Positions 51,201 through 59,295 of a stretch of 64,000 bases of DNA are shown in pieces. The translations under genes were made by a program, and so were the position numbers. Source of the stretch: Planctomycetota bacterium (lineage in GTDB: Bacteria > Planctomycetota > UBA1135 > GCA-002686595); the NCBI GenBank assembly GCA_014238415.1, contig JABABA010000001.1, forward strand, positions 62,001 through 126,000, read 5' to 3'. How positions within the stretch are numbered: position 1 is the stretch's first letter; each line of letters opens with the position of its first letter. The notes under the pieces are model-generated. The model was not told the DNA's origin and made no database searches. It saw only the letters and a list, made by a program, of their open reading frames with translations.

Positions 51201-51396
51201 TGAGGCAATGGGTTCAGAGACCTTGGGTCGTTACCCGACTCGGTTGAGCGGTGGTCAGTGGCTGCGCATTCATCCGGAGCGTCCCTTGGAAGCGATCGCT
51301 GGATATCTCAAGCGCAATGGGGAAGAGCATCTGGCCAACAGCGTGGCTTCTGATCTTGATACCTCCCAAGGCGCTGGTCCTAAGGGCAAGGACTAG
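48259..51396 (+). CDS. FG-GAP/ASPIC (CRTAC1-type) lipoprotein with cysteine-less thioredoxin-like C-terminus
   Basis: The 1045-residue product has a lipoprotein signal (lipobox SWMGC). After a ~240-residue N-terminal domain of unknown type comes an integrin-like FG-GAP propeller with Ca-binding D-x-D-G-D-G loops (LDGDGLEDLY, DADGDGDLDLY, LDGDGDLDLY, VNRDGFSDLY). An ASPIC/UnbV domain follows at about 715-810 (VGAQVTVRASG, VQVRWPNGQV). Residues about 835-1010 look like a thioredoxin-fold domain of the type fused to some CRTAC proteins. The position of the W-C-x-x-C active site reads W872-D-D-P-S-R, so both cysteines are missing, while the cis-proline region (L-P952-I) and following strand remain. 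Likely an outer-surface or periplasmic binding protein. It converges on the next gene with a 6-base gap. Confidence 0.85.
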   Translation: MDQRLILPLLLASWMGCSDSSTSPQPGTPAAGGTGNSQRPVAPARLFPDSLASSKAGWDDLRGRLDPGPRGDAWQSESVAERSEQALNYLLRVLLADRAENLKGLVGAKFTEACALVPTDWAAIGPLGDLSVREGIGSGSFTAQEVVGLFRDLIQPWQGKPARLTVHCMAAEDLGAAIWRTTLGVRIGGETATGEMLQRKATMVIQWRVAKRFLLLGIESCSLEETHLKAPIYQEITRATLAGSSLGGPENLFGAVEHTRRMDVQVAASAVALGMHGIGVGDLDGDGLEDLYVARHSGIPNHYLLAQAGGGFRDAPPGHGADLLEDTAGVLICDLDGDGARDLALSVFDEVVVFWNDGQGRFPVHTALECEGGAQVYSIVAGDADGDGDLDLYDTRYHRGDHQASPPLPYHDARNGAENHFWRNDGQRGFQDQTAQVGLSEGNDRYSLAALWHDLDGDGDLDLYVTNDFGRNNLYRNDGGTFRDVADQAGGLDMAAGMGVSAADVNRDGFSDLYISNMWSAAGSRVTREARFMQRHPEDVRRMYSHHAAGNTLLLGDGQGKFRDASLAMGLSPGGWSWGSILMDFDNDGWSDAFVPNGFTTMRSDKEAASYFWRVVVESSPDKPPLTSEYQRNWQFLTHLGQVEAWSLAGNEPNYAYWNARGRFVDVSVALGLDHVEDGRSALAVDLDGDGQLDLVTKNRTAPLVRVLRNTHPSAGNFVSIELVGQAPNTEGVGAQVTVRASGHSNVRTVHAGEGYLASASKRLHFGLGNAVEIQGVQVRWPNGQVKEYGALPMGQLVRLHQDGRVLESSTKAPKAVTRSKVIPEGLRPVRSRVPLLVTIPWSGWNLPRFDGGSVATGSTAGPMALVAWAGWDDPSRQLLRELGAQGERLAAGNIHLHPLSLDEPQALDWIQADIKKTGLSEVGGRADTRTRGLLDVLVGLSIGPYESLELPIVVLFDATGRLAVLHLGPDVSAAAVLRDLEAMGSETLGRYPTRLSGGQWLRIHPERPLEAIAGYLKRNGEEHLANSVASDLDTSQGAGPKGKD

Positions 51397-51402
51397 GGGC
51401 AA

Positions 51403-51927
51403 TCAGGGTGCCTTGCGCCAAGTACGCAACTCGAGATCACGGGGCTGTGGCACTTGTGTCCTGCCCGTCCACCGGTGGTCCTTGTTGGGGTGTACAAGCA
51501 GGCCCGAGTCCGGGGTCCAAGCGTAGGCTGATTCGCCCGTGCGCCCGCTCTGCAGGGGCCAGGCGAAGAGGATCCCGCCTTCCGCTCGAGCCAGCAGGTA
51601 GCCATGGTGCTCCACCAGATATCCCGCGCCCAGGGGTCGTGCGTTGCTGAATCGATGGCGCAATGGAGAGGTGGAGCGCATCAGGGTCCCAAGTGTGTGT
51701 GCAGCCGGGGCCGCGCTCAGCAGAGGCCCCAGAACCTGGGCTGCCTGGGCCGCATCCGCCTGATTGCCCGCCGCGGCCCATTGGGCCAGGCGGGGCATGG
51801 AAACCAGGACCACCACTAGGCCGACTGCCGCCAGCAGGAGGGTTGTGGGAGGGCTTTTGGCCAGAGTCGTACGAGGCGAGGCACTTGAGGCCGGGGCCTC
51901 GAAGGGGATCGTTGCTTGGGAGATCAT
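51403..51927 (-). CDS. Hypothetical single-span membrane protein
   Basis: From the ATG at 51927 the product is 174 residues; a GTG at 51960 would add 11. It has a short polar N-terminus, one strong membrane helix (about residues 28-46, TTLLLAAVGLVVVLVSM) and a C-terminal domain with glycine and aromatic residues (YLVEHHGYLLARAEGG, then ILFAWPLQSG). That suggests a small beta domain outside the cytoplasm. I do not recognise the family. An overlapping frame (51437-52009, same strand) lacks the membrane helix and is proline-rich, so I prefer this one. The gene converges with the lipoprotein gene on its 3' side and diverges from cca at its 5' side. Confidence 0.6.
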   Translation of the reverse strand: MISQATIPFEAPASSASPRTTLAKSPPTTLLLAAVGLVVVLVSMPRLAQWAAAGNQADAAQAAQVLGPLLSAAPAAHTLGTLMRSTSPLRHRFSNARPLGAGYLVEHHGYLLARAEGGILFAWPLQSGRTGESAYAWTPDSGLLVHPNKDHRWTGRTQVPQPRDLELRTWRKAP

Positions 51928-52000
51928 CTTGGTGAGTGCGCGCGCCCAAAGTGGGGACACGAAGGGTGAACAGTAGAGGGCTGGGGGCTAGGCTTCCAGG

Positions 52001-53239
52001 ATGCAGCAAGAATCATGGAGCCAGGGGCTGAACCCCCAAGCCCTTGAGGCGGCGCGCGAGGTGGCGCGAGTGCTGGGGAAGGCGGGCCATCGGGCCTGGT
52101 TTGTGGGCGGCTGCGTTCGCGATCTGGCCCTGGGCCGACCGGTGAAAGACCTGGATCTGGTCAGTGCTGCAACGCCGGATGAGGTGCAGCGGCTCTTCCG
52201 GCGTACGGTGGCGGTGGGGAAGGCCTTTGGCGTGATGCGCGTGCTCATGGAGGACTTTGAATTCGAGGTGGCCACTTTCCGTTCCGAGGGAGACTACTCA
52301 GACGGCAGACACCCTAAAGAAGTCCGTCTAGAGTCATCGGCCGAGACTGACGCAACCCGGCGCGATTTTACCTGCAATGCTCTTTATCTCGATCCCTTGG
52401 ACGGGACTCGGCTCGATCCTGCTCATGGGTTGGTAGACCTGGAGGCGAAAATCCTGCGGGCGGTGGGCGATGCCGGGCAGCGTTTTCAAGAGGATTCCCT
52501 GCGGCTGCTGCGCATGGCGCGCTTTGAAGCAGGTCTGGATCTGACTCCTGCTCAGGGTTTGCATGGAGCTGCCCGGGCGGCGGCGAAGGGTCTGCTTAGA
52601 GTCAGCCCCGAGCGGGTGCTCGATGAACTCACCAAGATTGCAGGGGGACCGGATCCCGCTCGCGCCCTAGGTGTCCTGCTGGAGTGCGACCTCTGGCAAT
52701 ATGCTCTGCCCGCCCTTTCCGGAGGGGATGACCCGTTGCGTCAAGGCACTCTGAAAGAACTTGCGCGAGGGAACGGGGTTGGCGTTTCCTTGGTGCTGGC
52801 GGCCTTCTTCGACCCGGGGGGTGCGGACCCGGGGCCTCTGCTGGATTCTCTGCCGCTCTCGCGGGAGTTGCGTCGACGCCTGCAAGGCATCTGGCAGACC
52901 CGGCTGCGTATTGAAGAATTAGCCCGTGTCGGGAGTGAGGACCATGCGGATCTGGCCCGGGCCCTGAGGGGTGCGCAAGGCGCGGGCGGTCTGGCTCTGG
53001 CCCAGGCGAGTTGTCGGGCCAAGGGGGAGGACGCTCGTGAATTGGATCGGCTGGCCAGCTGGGCGGCTGACGCAATCATGGATGTCGAGCCCCTGCTTTC
53101 TGGGGCCGACCTGGAGCAACTGGGAGTCGAACGGGGCCCGCGAATAGGAATCTTGTTGGAGGAATTGGAGTCTGCGCAGTTGCGCGGCTCGGTGGGAACC
53201 GTGGACGAAGCTCGGGCTTTTGTGCAACGGGCGCTCTAG
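52001..53239 (+). CDS. cca: CCA tRNA nucleotidyltransferase / poly(A) polymerase family
   Basis: This class II nucleotidyltransferase has 412 residues. The head domain has FVGGCVRDLALGRPVKDLDL with the G-G-x-V-R-D motif and the D-x-D metal pair, TFRSEGDYSDGRHP, and RRDFTCNALYLDP. The neck has DSLRLLRMARFEAGL and SPERVLDELTKI. It should add or repair the 3' CCA of tRNAs; bacterial poly(A) polymerase I has the same motifs, so specificity is inferred from length and head-domain context. No HD phosphohydrolase domain is fused. The 5' region is shared with the divergent small membrane protein gene, and its 3' end converges on the UbiA-family gene (14-base gap). Confidence 0.9.
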   Translation: MQQESWSQGLNPQALEAAREVARVLGKAGHRAWFVGGCVRDLALGRPVKDLDLVSAATPDEVQRLFRRTVAVGKAFGVMRVLMEDFEFEVATFRSEGDYSDGRHPKEVRLESSAETDATRRDFTCNALYLDPLDGTRLDPAHGLVDLEAKILRAVGDAGQRFQEDSLRLLRMARFEAGLDLTPAQGLHGAARAAAKGLLRVSPERVLDELTKIAGGPDPARALGVLLECDLWQYALPALSGGDDPLRQGTLKELARGNGVGVSLVLAAFFDPGGADPGPLLDSLPLSRELRRRLQGIWQTRLRIEELARVGSEDHADLARALRGAQGAGGLALAQASCRAKGEDARELDRLASWAADAIMDVEPLLSGADLEQLGVERGPRIGILLEELESAQLRGSVGTVDEARAFVQRAL

Positions 53240-53253
53240 CCCGTGGGCGGGAT

Positions 53254-54186
53254 TCAGCTCGGTGGCGCTACGGTGCGCAAGGCGTTCGCCAGGGGATAGC
53301 CCGCAAGAATCACAAGCGCAGCCCAGAGACCGACCGAGCCCAGAGCCGAGGTGGACAGGGCAATTGACGCGCTGATCAATAGCAGGCGGCGCAGCAACAG
53401 GCCGACGCAATGGGTCACACGCTCCCGGGTCCAAGGTGAAGGGTCGCGTGCGGCCTGCCAAAGGCCGGGAGCTCCCGACAATGCCAACAAGGCCCCAAGG
53501 GTTCCACCCACGGGACTGTGCAAGGCGACTCCCGCTGCCAGGGCGGGCAGGGGCAGCAAAGTCATGGCGCACAGCAATCTGCCTCGTAGAACCGTTGGTT
53601 CAATTTGTGCGTCCCCGTCCTCCGCTCTTGCCAGACGGCTGATCAAAAACACATAGCAGCCGTAGGCCAGAGGCACAAAAAAGCGCCCGGGCAGAGTTTG
53701 TTCCATGAACAGGTTGGTGGGGGTACCCATGACCCACAGACTGCAGGCGTAGGCCAGGGCCACATTCCCTGCCCGACAGGCACCCATGGTCAAAGGTCCT
53801 AGCCAGTTCCCTCGAGGGCCGAGGTCGTAGGCAACGATCATCAGGGCCAATGCCAGGGTTGCGAGTCCCGTCCTGGGGTCAAGGACCGAGCCCAGCAGGA
53901 CTCCTGCCAGGAGCAGTCCCAGGGCCAGGCGCAAGGCCGAGGAGGGGCTCACTCGCCCAGAGGGGATCGGGCGGTCCGGGCGTGTGTTCTGGTCCGGGCC
54001 CCTGTCACTCCAGTCATTGAGCACCATTCCGCCGTGGAACAGACAGAGGGAAAGTGGGATCAACAAGAGCAGCTTGGCCTCGGGCAGGTCTCCGTGGCTC
54101 GCAAGCAGCATGCCAGCAATCGAATCCCCGATGGCGGTCGGGGCCAGGGAGATGCGGGTCAGTCGCCAGAAGTCCGTACGTTGCAA
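53254..54186 (-). CDS. UbiA-superfamily (EboC-like) membrane prenyltransferase
   Basis: The 310-residue protein begins at a TTG (no better start is available) and has about eight membrane helices. The polyprenyl-diphosphate motif N57-D58-x2-D61-x3-D65 is clear. The second aspartate-rich motif of UbiA is weakened (IVAYDLGPRGN), and MGACRAGNVALAY resembles the C-R-x-x-N segment of EboC-type proteins. UbiA enzymes attach isoprenoid chains to aromatic or other acceptors within the membrane; the acceptor here is unknown. The gene lies 15 bases after rseP, in the same direction as dxr, which supplies isoprenoid precursors. That makes a functional association plausible but not proven. Confidence 0.85.
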   Translation of the reverse strand: MQRTDFWRLTRISLAPTAIGDSIAGMLLASHGDLPEAKLLLLIPLSLCLFHGGMVLNDWSDRGPDQNTRPDRPIPSGRVSPSSALRLALGLLLAGVLLGSVLDPRTGLATLALALMIVAYDLGPRGNWLGPLTMGACRAGNVALAYACSLWVMGTPTNLFMEQTLPGRFFVPLAYGCYVFLISRLARAEDGDAQIEPTVLRGRLLCAMTLLPLPALAAGVALHSPVGGTLGALLALSGAPGLWQAARDPSPWTRERVTHCVGLLLRRLLLISASIALSTSALGSVGLWAALVILAGYPLANALRTVAPPS

Positions 54187-54201
54187 GGGACCTGCTCCAG
54201 A

Positions 54202-56025
54202 CTAGTTGCCGATCAAACGCAGCAGGTCGTTGTAAGTCACATAGACCATCAAGGTGACGATCAAGACCAACCCCACCACCTGGGAATATCCCAGGGTTCG
54301 GGCACTGACCGGCGAACCTTTCAGTTTTTCGATCAGCAGAAAAAACAGGTGCCCTCCGTCGAGCACAGGGATCGGCAGCACGTTGAGAAAGGCCAGATTG
54401 ACGCTGAGGATGCACAGAAACGTCAGGAGCTTGGCCCAACCCATGGTGGACACATGGAAGGAGACCCGGCTGATAGTGATGATCCCTCCCAGATTCTTGG
54501 GGCTCACATCCTGGCTGATCATGCGCTGGAGTGTCTTGAAGGTCTGGAACAGGAAGCGCCAAGAGGATCGGGCCCCTTCGCGTACGCTGGTCCACAGACT
54601 CGACGTCTGGAAGATCGCCGTGGGGCGGGCCATGTCAAAGCCCAATACGCGCATGCGCGCGGCGAGGGGGACAATCGTGATGGACGCAAGTTCGGCATCG
54701 GCGGCAGACGATGGAGTCCTGAATTGGATGGTGGCGTTCTGGTTTCGCTCGGAGGCCCTTTCGCAGGCAAGCTGAATCGACTCCCAATCACTGATCGGGG
54801 CTCCCGCAATAGAAACGATCTCGCTCCCACTGGGCATACCGCCCAGGCCCGCTGCTCCTTCAGGATCCACCCAGACCTGGCCGCTACCTGTTTCCGCTTC
54901 AAAGTAGAGGTCACGGAAGAGGAAGGAGCGTTGGGTGTGGCTGTCCGGCAACTCAAGACTGAGAGCCTCTCCGGAGCGTTCGACGATCAGTTCAGAGGAC
55001 CCTGGGGCCGTCATAAGGGCGTTCAAGAGATCGTGCCCCGCCACCAGATTCTCATCACCTATGCGCTGCAAGTAGTCACCGGCCCGCAGGCCAATGCTCT
55101 CTCCCGGCCCCCCCGGCCGAACCTGGGAGATCAGCCGTCGTGGGGGACCCAGGCCAAACAAGAGGCGTTCGGGTAGATCCTCATATATCGGAGGGATGGT
55201 GATCTTCTCGGGACCCTGACCCTGGTCCACGGTCAAGACCATGGGCTTGCCGCTGTCTATGGCCCAGGCAATCTGCACTGCCAGGGGTTGTTCTGCAGGC
55301 TGGCCCTCGACTTCCAGAAGGACCGATCCCTCTAGAAGTCCAGCGCGGTCTGCAGGGCCTTCCGGCTCCACGCGCAGGGTGTGCGCGGGATCGACGCCGA
55401 CTCCCAGACCCAGGCGATAGAAGCCCACATCCGTATCCATGATTGGTGTCATGGTTTCTTCGTACAGCAGGCCATCCCGGGGATCGCGGTAGGTCACCCG
55501 GGCAGGATCCGGGCCGCCCAGCGCAACTTCGCCAATCAGGTCCTCAAAGTCGCGCAGGTGATAACCATTGATCTCAAGCAATTCCGCCCCAGCGGGCAGG
55601 CCCGCCTGCCAGGCGGCACCTCCAGGAGTAGGAGCGGAGATAATTGCCGGGGTTACGGGCACGCCCGCCCGGTAGGCAATGGGGAAAGCGACCAGGGCGA
55701 AGATCAAATTCATCAGGACGCCGCCTGAGTACACGAAGAAACGCTGCCCCACGGTCTTGGATCCTAATTCGTCAGGTTTTGGGGTGCCTCCAGCAACACC
55801 TTCCCCGGCCATGCGAACATAGCCACCGAAGGGAATCAGTGCTAATTGGTAGATCGTATTCCCCCTGCGGCGAGCAAGGATCGCAGGCCCAAAACCAAGG
55901 CTGAACACCTCGACCCTTACTCCGCACATGCGCGCGGCGATGAAGTGTCCCGCCTCGTGCACAAAGATCACAAGGCCGATTCCGAATATTACTTCGGCTA
56001 CTCGTAGAATCGAAATCAGGTCCAT
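54202..56025 (-). CDS. rseP: Site-2 intramembrane metalloprotease RseP, enlarged with four PDZ-like segments
   Basis: RseP cleaves membrane-embedded substrates such as anti-sigma factors after a first site-1 cut. The zinc motif H23-E-A-G-H27 lies in the first membrane helix, and the L-D556-G-G-H559 motif lies in the third. Between them, PDZ-like cores occur at about residues 131-155, 219-245, 301-325 and 387-410, each with a P-x-G-P/G-A x-x-x-G-L x-x-G-x-x-L/I pattern. Typical RseP proteins are about 450 residues with two PDZ domains; this one has 607. The start codon shares one base with the dxr stop (TGATG pattern). The dxr-rseP order is common in bacteria. An ECF sigma factor with a membrane partner is encoded at 43119-44830, a conceivable but untested substrate pathway. 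Confidence 0.95.
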   Translation of the reverse strand: MDLISILRVAEVIFGIGLVIFVHEAGHFIAARMCGVRVEVFSLGFGPAILARRRGNTIYQLALIPFGGYVRMAGEGVAGGTPKPDELGSKTVGQRFFVYSGGVLMNLIFALVAFPIAYRAGVPVTPAIISAPTPGGAAWQAGLPAGAELLEINGYHLRDFEDLIGEVALGGPDPARVTYRDPRDGLLYEETMTPIMDTDVGFYRLGLGVGVDPAHTLRVEPEGPADRAGLLEGSVLLEVEGQPAEQPLAVQIAWAIDSGKPMVLTVDQGQGPEKITIPPIYEDLPERLLFGLGPPRRLISQVRPGGPGESIGLRAGDYLQRIGDENLVAGHDLLNALMTAPGSSELIVERSGEALSLELPDSHTQRSFLFRDLYFEAETGSGQVWVDPEGAAGLGGMPSGSEIVSIAGAPISDWESIQLACERASERNQNATIQFRTPSSAADAELASITIVPLAARMRVLGFDMARPTAIFQTSSLWTSVREGARSSWRFLFQTFKTLQRMISQDVSPKNLGGIITISRVSFHVSTMGWAKLLTFLCILSVNLAFLNVLPIPVLDGGHLFFLLIEKLKGSPVSARTLGYSQVVGLVLIVTLMVYVTYNDLLRLIGN

Positions 56026-57245
56026 CAGGTGGCGTTGGCTGTTCTGGTGGTGATCAATTCTCGGGCCAGTGAACGAGCCCAGCGGTCGGCGGCCAGGATC
56101 GACGACAAGCTCAAGGGGCCTGCTGGCTCGGTTGGGCGCGCGTCCAGGACCGCTTGGCTGATGCGTGTGATTTCCGCAAAGGACACCTTTTCGGCCAGGT
56201 AGGCCTCTACAGCCACCTCATCGGCTGCGTTGAGGCAGCAACCTGATGTCCCGCCCTCGGTTACACAGCGAAATCCCAGGTCGAGAGCTGGGAAGCGCTC
56301 AAGATCAGGTGCTTCAAAGGTCAACTTCCTGAACTTCGACAGGTCAAAGCCTGGAAGGTTGGCTGGTTGGCGATCAGGGTGGTGAAGCGCGTAATGAATC
56401 GCGCCGCGCATGTTCGGAGGATTCATTTGGGCGATCACCGACCCGTCGATGAATTCCACCATGGAGTGCACCAGGGACTGGGGATGGATGACCACCTCGA
56501 TGCGGTCCCTTTCCAAACCAAATAGATGATGCAGTTCAATGATCTCGAAGGCCTTGTTGATCAGGGTTGCGGAACCGATGCTGATGCGCGGGCCCATGTC
56601 CCAGGTGGGATGGGCCAGGGCCTTGTCCCGGGGGGCATTTGCGATCTCGCTCAGGCTTGCTTCGCGCAGTGGCCCGCCACTGGCGGTGAGCAGGACACGG
56701 CGGACGCAAGCCAGGTCCTCACCCCGCAGGCATTGCTCGATTGCGGAGTGCTCAGAATCGACCGGAATCAGCCGGCCTCCGCCTTGAGCAACCGCGTCGA
56801 TGAGCAAATCGCCCGCGATCACCAGGGATTCCTTGTTGGCCAGGGCCAGGGTCTTGCCAGCTTGGGCAATGGCAAAGGAGGCTTCCAGGCCAGCACGACC
56901 CATGACCCCGTGGACTGCCACCTCGAACTCGGCCGCAGCGATCAACTCCATGAGAGCCTCAGGGCCGCTGAAGAGGGTCGTTTGGGGAGGCAGGTGTGGG
57001 CGCAGGGCCTCGGCAGCCGCGGCATCCGAGAGCGCCACCAGGGGCGGGTTGGTACGCTCAATCTGCTCCCGTAGCAGCTCCCAGGAGGAGTTTGCCGCCA
57101 GTCCGGCCACCACAAGTCCCGAGTTGGGCTGGGTCACCAGATCGAGGGTCTGGGTGCCAATGGAGCCGGTGCTTCCTAGGACGAGGATGGGTTTCACGGG
57201 GAGGGGGCCGGGAGAGGACGTCCCGGGGAACAAAGTGTAGGACAT
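56025..57245 (-). CDS. dxr: 1-deoxy-D-xylulose 5-phosphate reductoisomerase
   Basis: Dxr catalyses the first committed step of the MEP isoprenoid pathway with NADPH. From the ATG at 57245 the protein is 406 residues. Its N-terminal tail of ~27 residues precedes the conserved start VKPILVLGSTGSIGTQTLD. Further motifs are NKESLVIAG, the metal-binding VDSEHSAIEQCLRG, TASGGPLRE, and NPPNMRGAIHYALHHPDR. An AGGGAAG Shine-Dalgarno (57250-57256 on the minus strand) supports the ATG at 57245; a GTG at 57197 is the alternative and a TTG at 57275 is unlikely. The 134 bases to the divergent purM should hold both promoters. Confidence 0.96.
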   Translation of the reverse strand: MSYTLFPGTSSPGPLPVKPILVLGSTGSIGTQTLDLVTQPNSGLVVAGLAANSSWELLREQIERTNPPLVALSDAAAAEALRPHLPPQTTLFSGPEALMELIAAAEFEVAVHGVMGRAGLEASFAIAQAGKTLALANKESLVIAGDLLIDAVAQGGGRLIPVDSEHSAIEQCLRGEDLACVRRVLLTASGGPLREASLSEIANAPRDKALAHPTWDMGPRISIGSATLINKAFEIIELHHLFGLERDRIEVVIHPQSLVHSMVEFIDGSVIAQMNPPNMRGAIHYALHHPDRQPANLPGFDLSKFRKLTFEAPDLERFPALDLGFRCVTEGGTSGCCLNAADEVAVEAYLAEKVSFAEITRISQAVLDARPTEPAGPLSLSSILAADRWARSLARELITTRTANAT

Positions 57246-57379
57246 CTGGCTTCCCTGGCGACATCTGCTCTGCAATCGTTATCCTGTTCTCCTGGGCGTG
57301 GTCCTTGTGGCCACCTCTCGAATCACAAATCTGCAGCCTTTTCGTCTGACCCGGCCGAGCGAGCCACCTCTATAACAAC

Positions 57380-58435
57380 GTGAGCCAGAACCCTTCACTC
57401 TCCTACAAGGACGCGGGAGTCAACATTGACGCCCAGGACGAGGCCTTGAGTCGGGCCAAGGATGCCATTCGCTCGACTTTCACCGAGGGAGTTGTTTCCG
57501 ATGTGGGTCTCTTCGGAGGTCTCTTTGACCTGGCCAAGGCGGGCTGCGAGGGCATGGTCCTGGTGGCCAGTGCCGACGGCGTGGGCACCAAGCTTGATGT
57601 AGCCAAGAAGGTCGGTGTCTACGACACGGTGGGCCAGGACCTGGTCAATCACTGCGTGGACGACATCCTGGTGCAAGGGGCGAAACCTCTGTTCTTCATG
57701 GATTATGTGGGCACCGGTCAGCTTGAGCCTACGGTGGTCAGCGAATTGATTGGCGGTTGCGCGATTGCCTGCCGTGAATCCGGCGTGGCTTTGCTCGGAG
57801 GCGAGACTGCTGAGATGCCGGGCCTCTACGCCAAGGGCGACTTTGATTTGGTGGGTTTTGTGGTTGGCGCAGTGGAGCGCGACAAGATCCTGGACGGTTC
57901 ACGGGTAAAGCCTGGCCAGACCCTGTTGGGTTTGACCTCCAGCGGTTTGCACACCAACGGTTTTTCCCTGGCCCGCAAGATCTTCTTTGAGCGCATGGGC
58001 TTGGATGTGAACGACCGCCCAACCAGTCTGGGAGGTCCAAGCGTGGGCGAGGCTCTATTGGCTCCCCATCGTTGTTATTACCCCCTCTTGTGGCCCCTTT
58101 TGGAAGAACGCCAGATTGCTGCAATGGCTCACATCACCGGTGGGGGGTTGGTAGACAACTTGCCCCGCATTCTTGGTTCCTGCGATGCGCGCATCGATTT
58201 GGATTCCTGGGAGCGACCTGCTCTCTTCCGTACGCTGGTTGAAGAAGGTGGTTTGGAGGTGAATGAGGCTCACCGGGTTTTCAATATGGGTATCGGTATG
58301 GTCTTGATGGTCGACACCGACGAGGTTGCAAGCGTGAGAGGGCATTTGGAATCCGTCGGCGAGACAGTCCTGGAAATCGGTTGCACTGAAGCTGCGGCTG
58401 ATGAGTCTGGGCAGGGCCGCGTGCGGTGGGCCTGA
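57380..58435 (+). CDS. purM: Phosphoribosylformylglycinamidine cyclo-ligase (AIR synthetase)
   Basis: PurM closes the imidazole ring of the purine precursor using ATP. The 351-residue protein starts at a GTG. It contains SYKDAGVNIDAQDEAL, GVGTKLDVAKKVGVYDTVG, the NHCVDDILVQGAKPLFFMDY block (ATP and Mg binding), LLGGETAEMPGLY, LLGLTSSGLHTNGFSLAR and MAHITGGGLVDNLPRIL. All core motifs are intact. The pur genes are dispersed: purE/purC are at 24.4-25.8 kb. The stop overlaps the following gene by 10 bases. Confidence 0.97.
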   Translation: MSQNPSLSYKDAGVNIDAQDEALSRAKDAIRSTFTEGVVSDVGLFGGLFDLAKAGCEGMVLVASADGVGTKLDVAKKVGVYDTVGQDLVNHCVDDILVQGAKPLFFMDYVGTGQLEPTVVSELIGGCAIACRESGVALLGGETAEMPGLYAKGDFDLVGFVVGAVERDKILDGSRVKPGQTLLGLTSSGLHTNGFSLARKIFFERMGLDVNDRPTSLGGPSVGEALLAPHRCYYPLLWPLLEERQIAAMAHITGGGLVDNLPRILGSCDARIDLDSWERPALFRTLVEEGGLEVNEAHRVFNMGIGMVLMVDTDEVASVRGHLESVGETVLEIGCTEAAADESGQGRVRWA

Positions 58436-59295
58436 TTCTGACCTGTCTTGGTTCTGGGCTCCTGCTTTGCATGGGTCTGGTTCCTATGGATCTGCGCCAG
58501 CCGCAAGATGAATCATGGGATGTGCTCTGGTACGCCCTGGCCGAAGACCCCAGTCCCCTGGAAAGGGCCAGGTTGGTGCGTGTTTGGGAGCACCGTTTGA
58601 ATGTGCGGGCAGCAAAGGGGGATTCCCAGGAGGCCTACCGCCGTCAACTGGCGCGCAATGCCCTTGGCCTGGAAGCCCGTCCCTTGTCATTGCCGAGCCC
58701 CACTCATCTGGGCACTCCCCCGGAGGCGTGGATTGCCGCCCGCTTTCGACCTGAGGATCGTGTGCAGCTCCTGATTCATGGGCTCCGTGATGACGATCTG
58801 ACCCCCGATCAGGCCCGGCGCAGATTGCAGTCCGGCTTTGAGCTCTTCATCGCTCTCGAGGGAGAGTGGAGTTCCGATGCCCTGTTGGTAGCCCAGGCTC
58901 TCCATCTTCGGGCCAAGGCCCCCTGGTCTGCCTTCTGCCTGGAGGGAATTCAGCGCCGCCTGGGGCACCTTGATCTGGCCCTTGAGACCATCGATAAGAT
59001 GTTGGATAACGTCTCCGCCTCTCGCGGCCCTGCCTGGCAGTCTTTGATGGGGCGTCGGGCCATCATTCACGCAGGGGCTGGCCGCCGTGATCTGGCGCGG
59101 GCTGATCTGGGTAGGCTGCTGCCCACAGGGGCGGCGGACGCACATCAGATCCTGGGCCTGGAAGCCCTGCTGGAGCGGCAGTGGCAGGTCTCCAGTACCC
59201 ACTTTGGCATGCTTCTGGACAGCAGCCGAAGGTCTGGGGAGCCCCATCCCCCTTGGGCTCTGCGTGGTTATGGTGTGTCCTTGCTGCCCAGATGA
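58426..59295 (+). CDS. Secreted helical-repeat (TPR-like) hypothetical protein
   Basis: The 289-residue product starts at a GTG within the last codons of purM. It has an N-terminal hydrophobic segment (about residues 1-20, with LLLCMGL) that could be a signal peptide or anchor. The rest is alpha-helical with alanine/leucine spacing reminiscent of degenerate TPRs, best seen at 155-250 (LEGIQRRLGHLDLALETI, RRAIIHAGAGRRDLARADL, LLERQWQVSSTHFGML). No catalytic motif is visible. Coupling to purM is probably positional. Family not recognised. Confidence 0.6.
   Translation: MGLILTCLGSGLLLCMGLVPMDLRQPQDESWDVLWYALAEDPSPLERARLVRVWEHRLNVRAAKGDSQEAYRRQLARNALGLEARPLSLPSPTHLGTPPEAWIAARFRPEDRVQLLIHGLRDDDLTPDQARRRLQSGFELFIALEGEWSSDALLVAQALHLRAKAPWSAFCLEGIQRRLGHLDLALETIDKMLDNVSASRGPAWQSLMGRRAIIHAGAGRRDLARADLGRLLPTGAADAHQILGLEALLERQWQVSSTHFGMLLDSSRRSGEPHPPWALRGYGVSLLPR

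Noticed and set aside
51437-52009. Alternative minus-strand frame overlapping the small membrane protein
   Set aside because: It is rich in Pro, Gly, Arg and Ser, lacks the membrane helix and runs into the cca 5' end; the frame ending at 51403 has a coherent signal anchor and domain.
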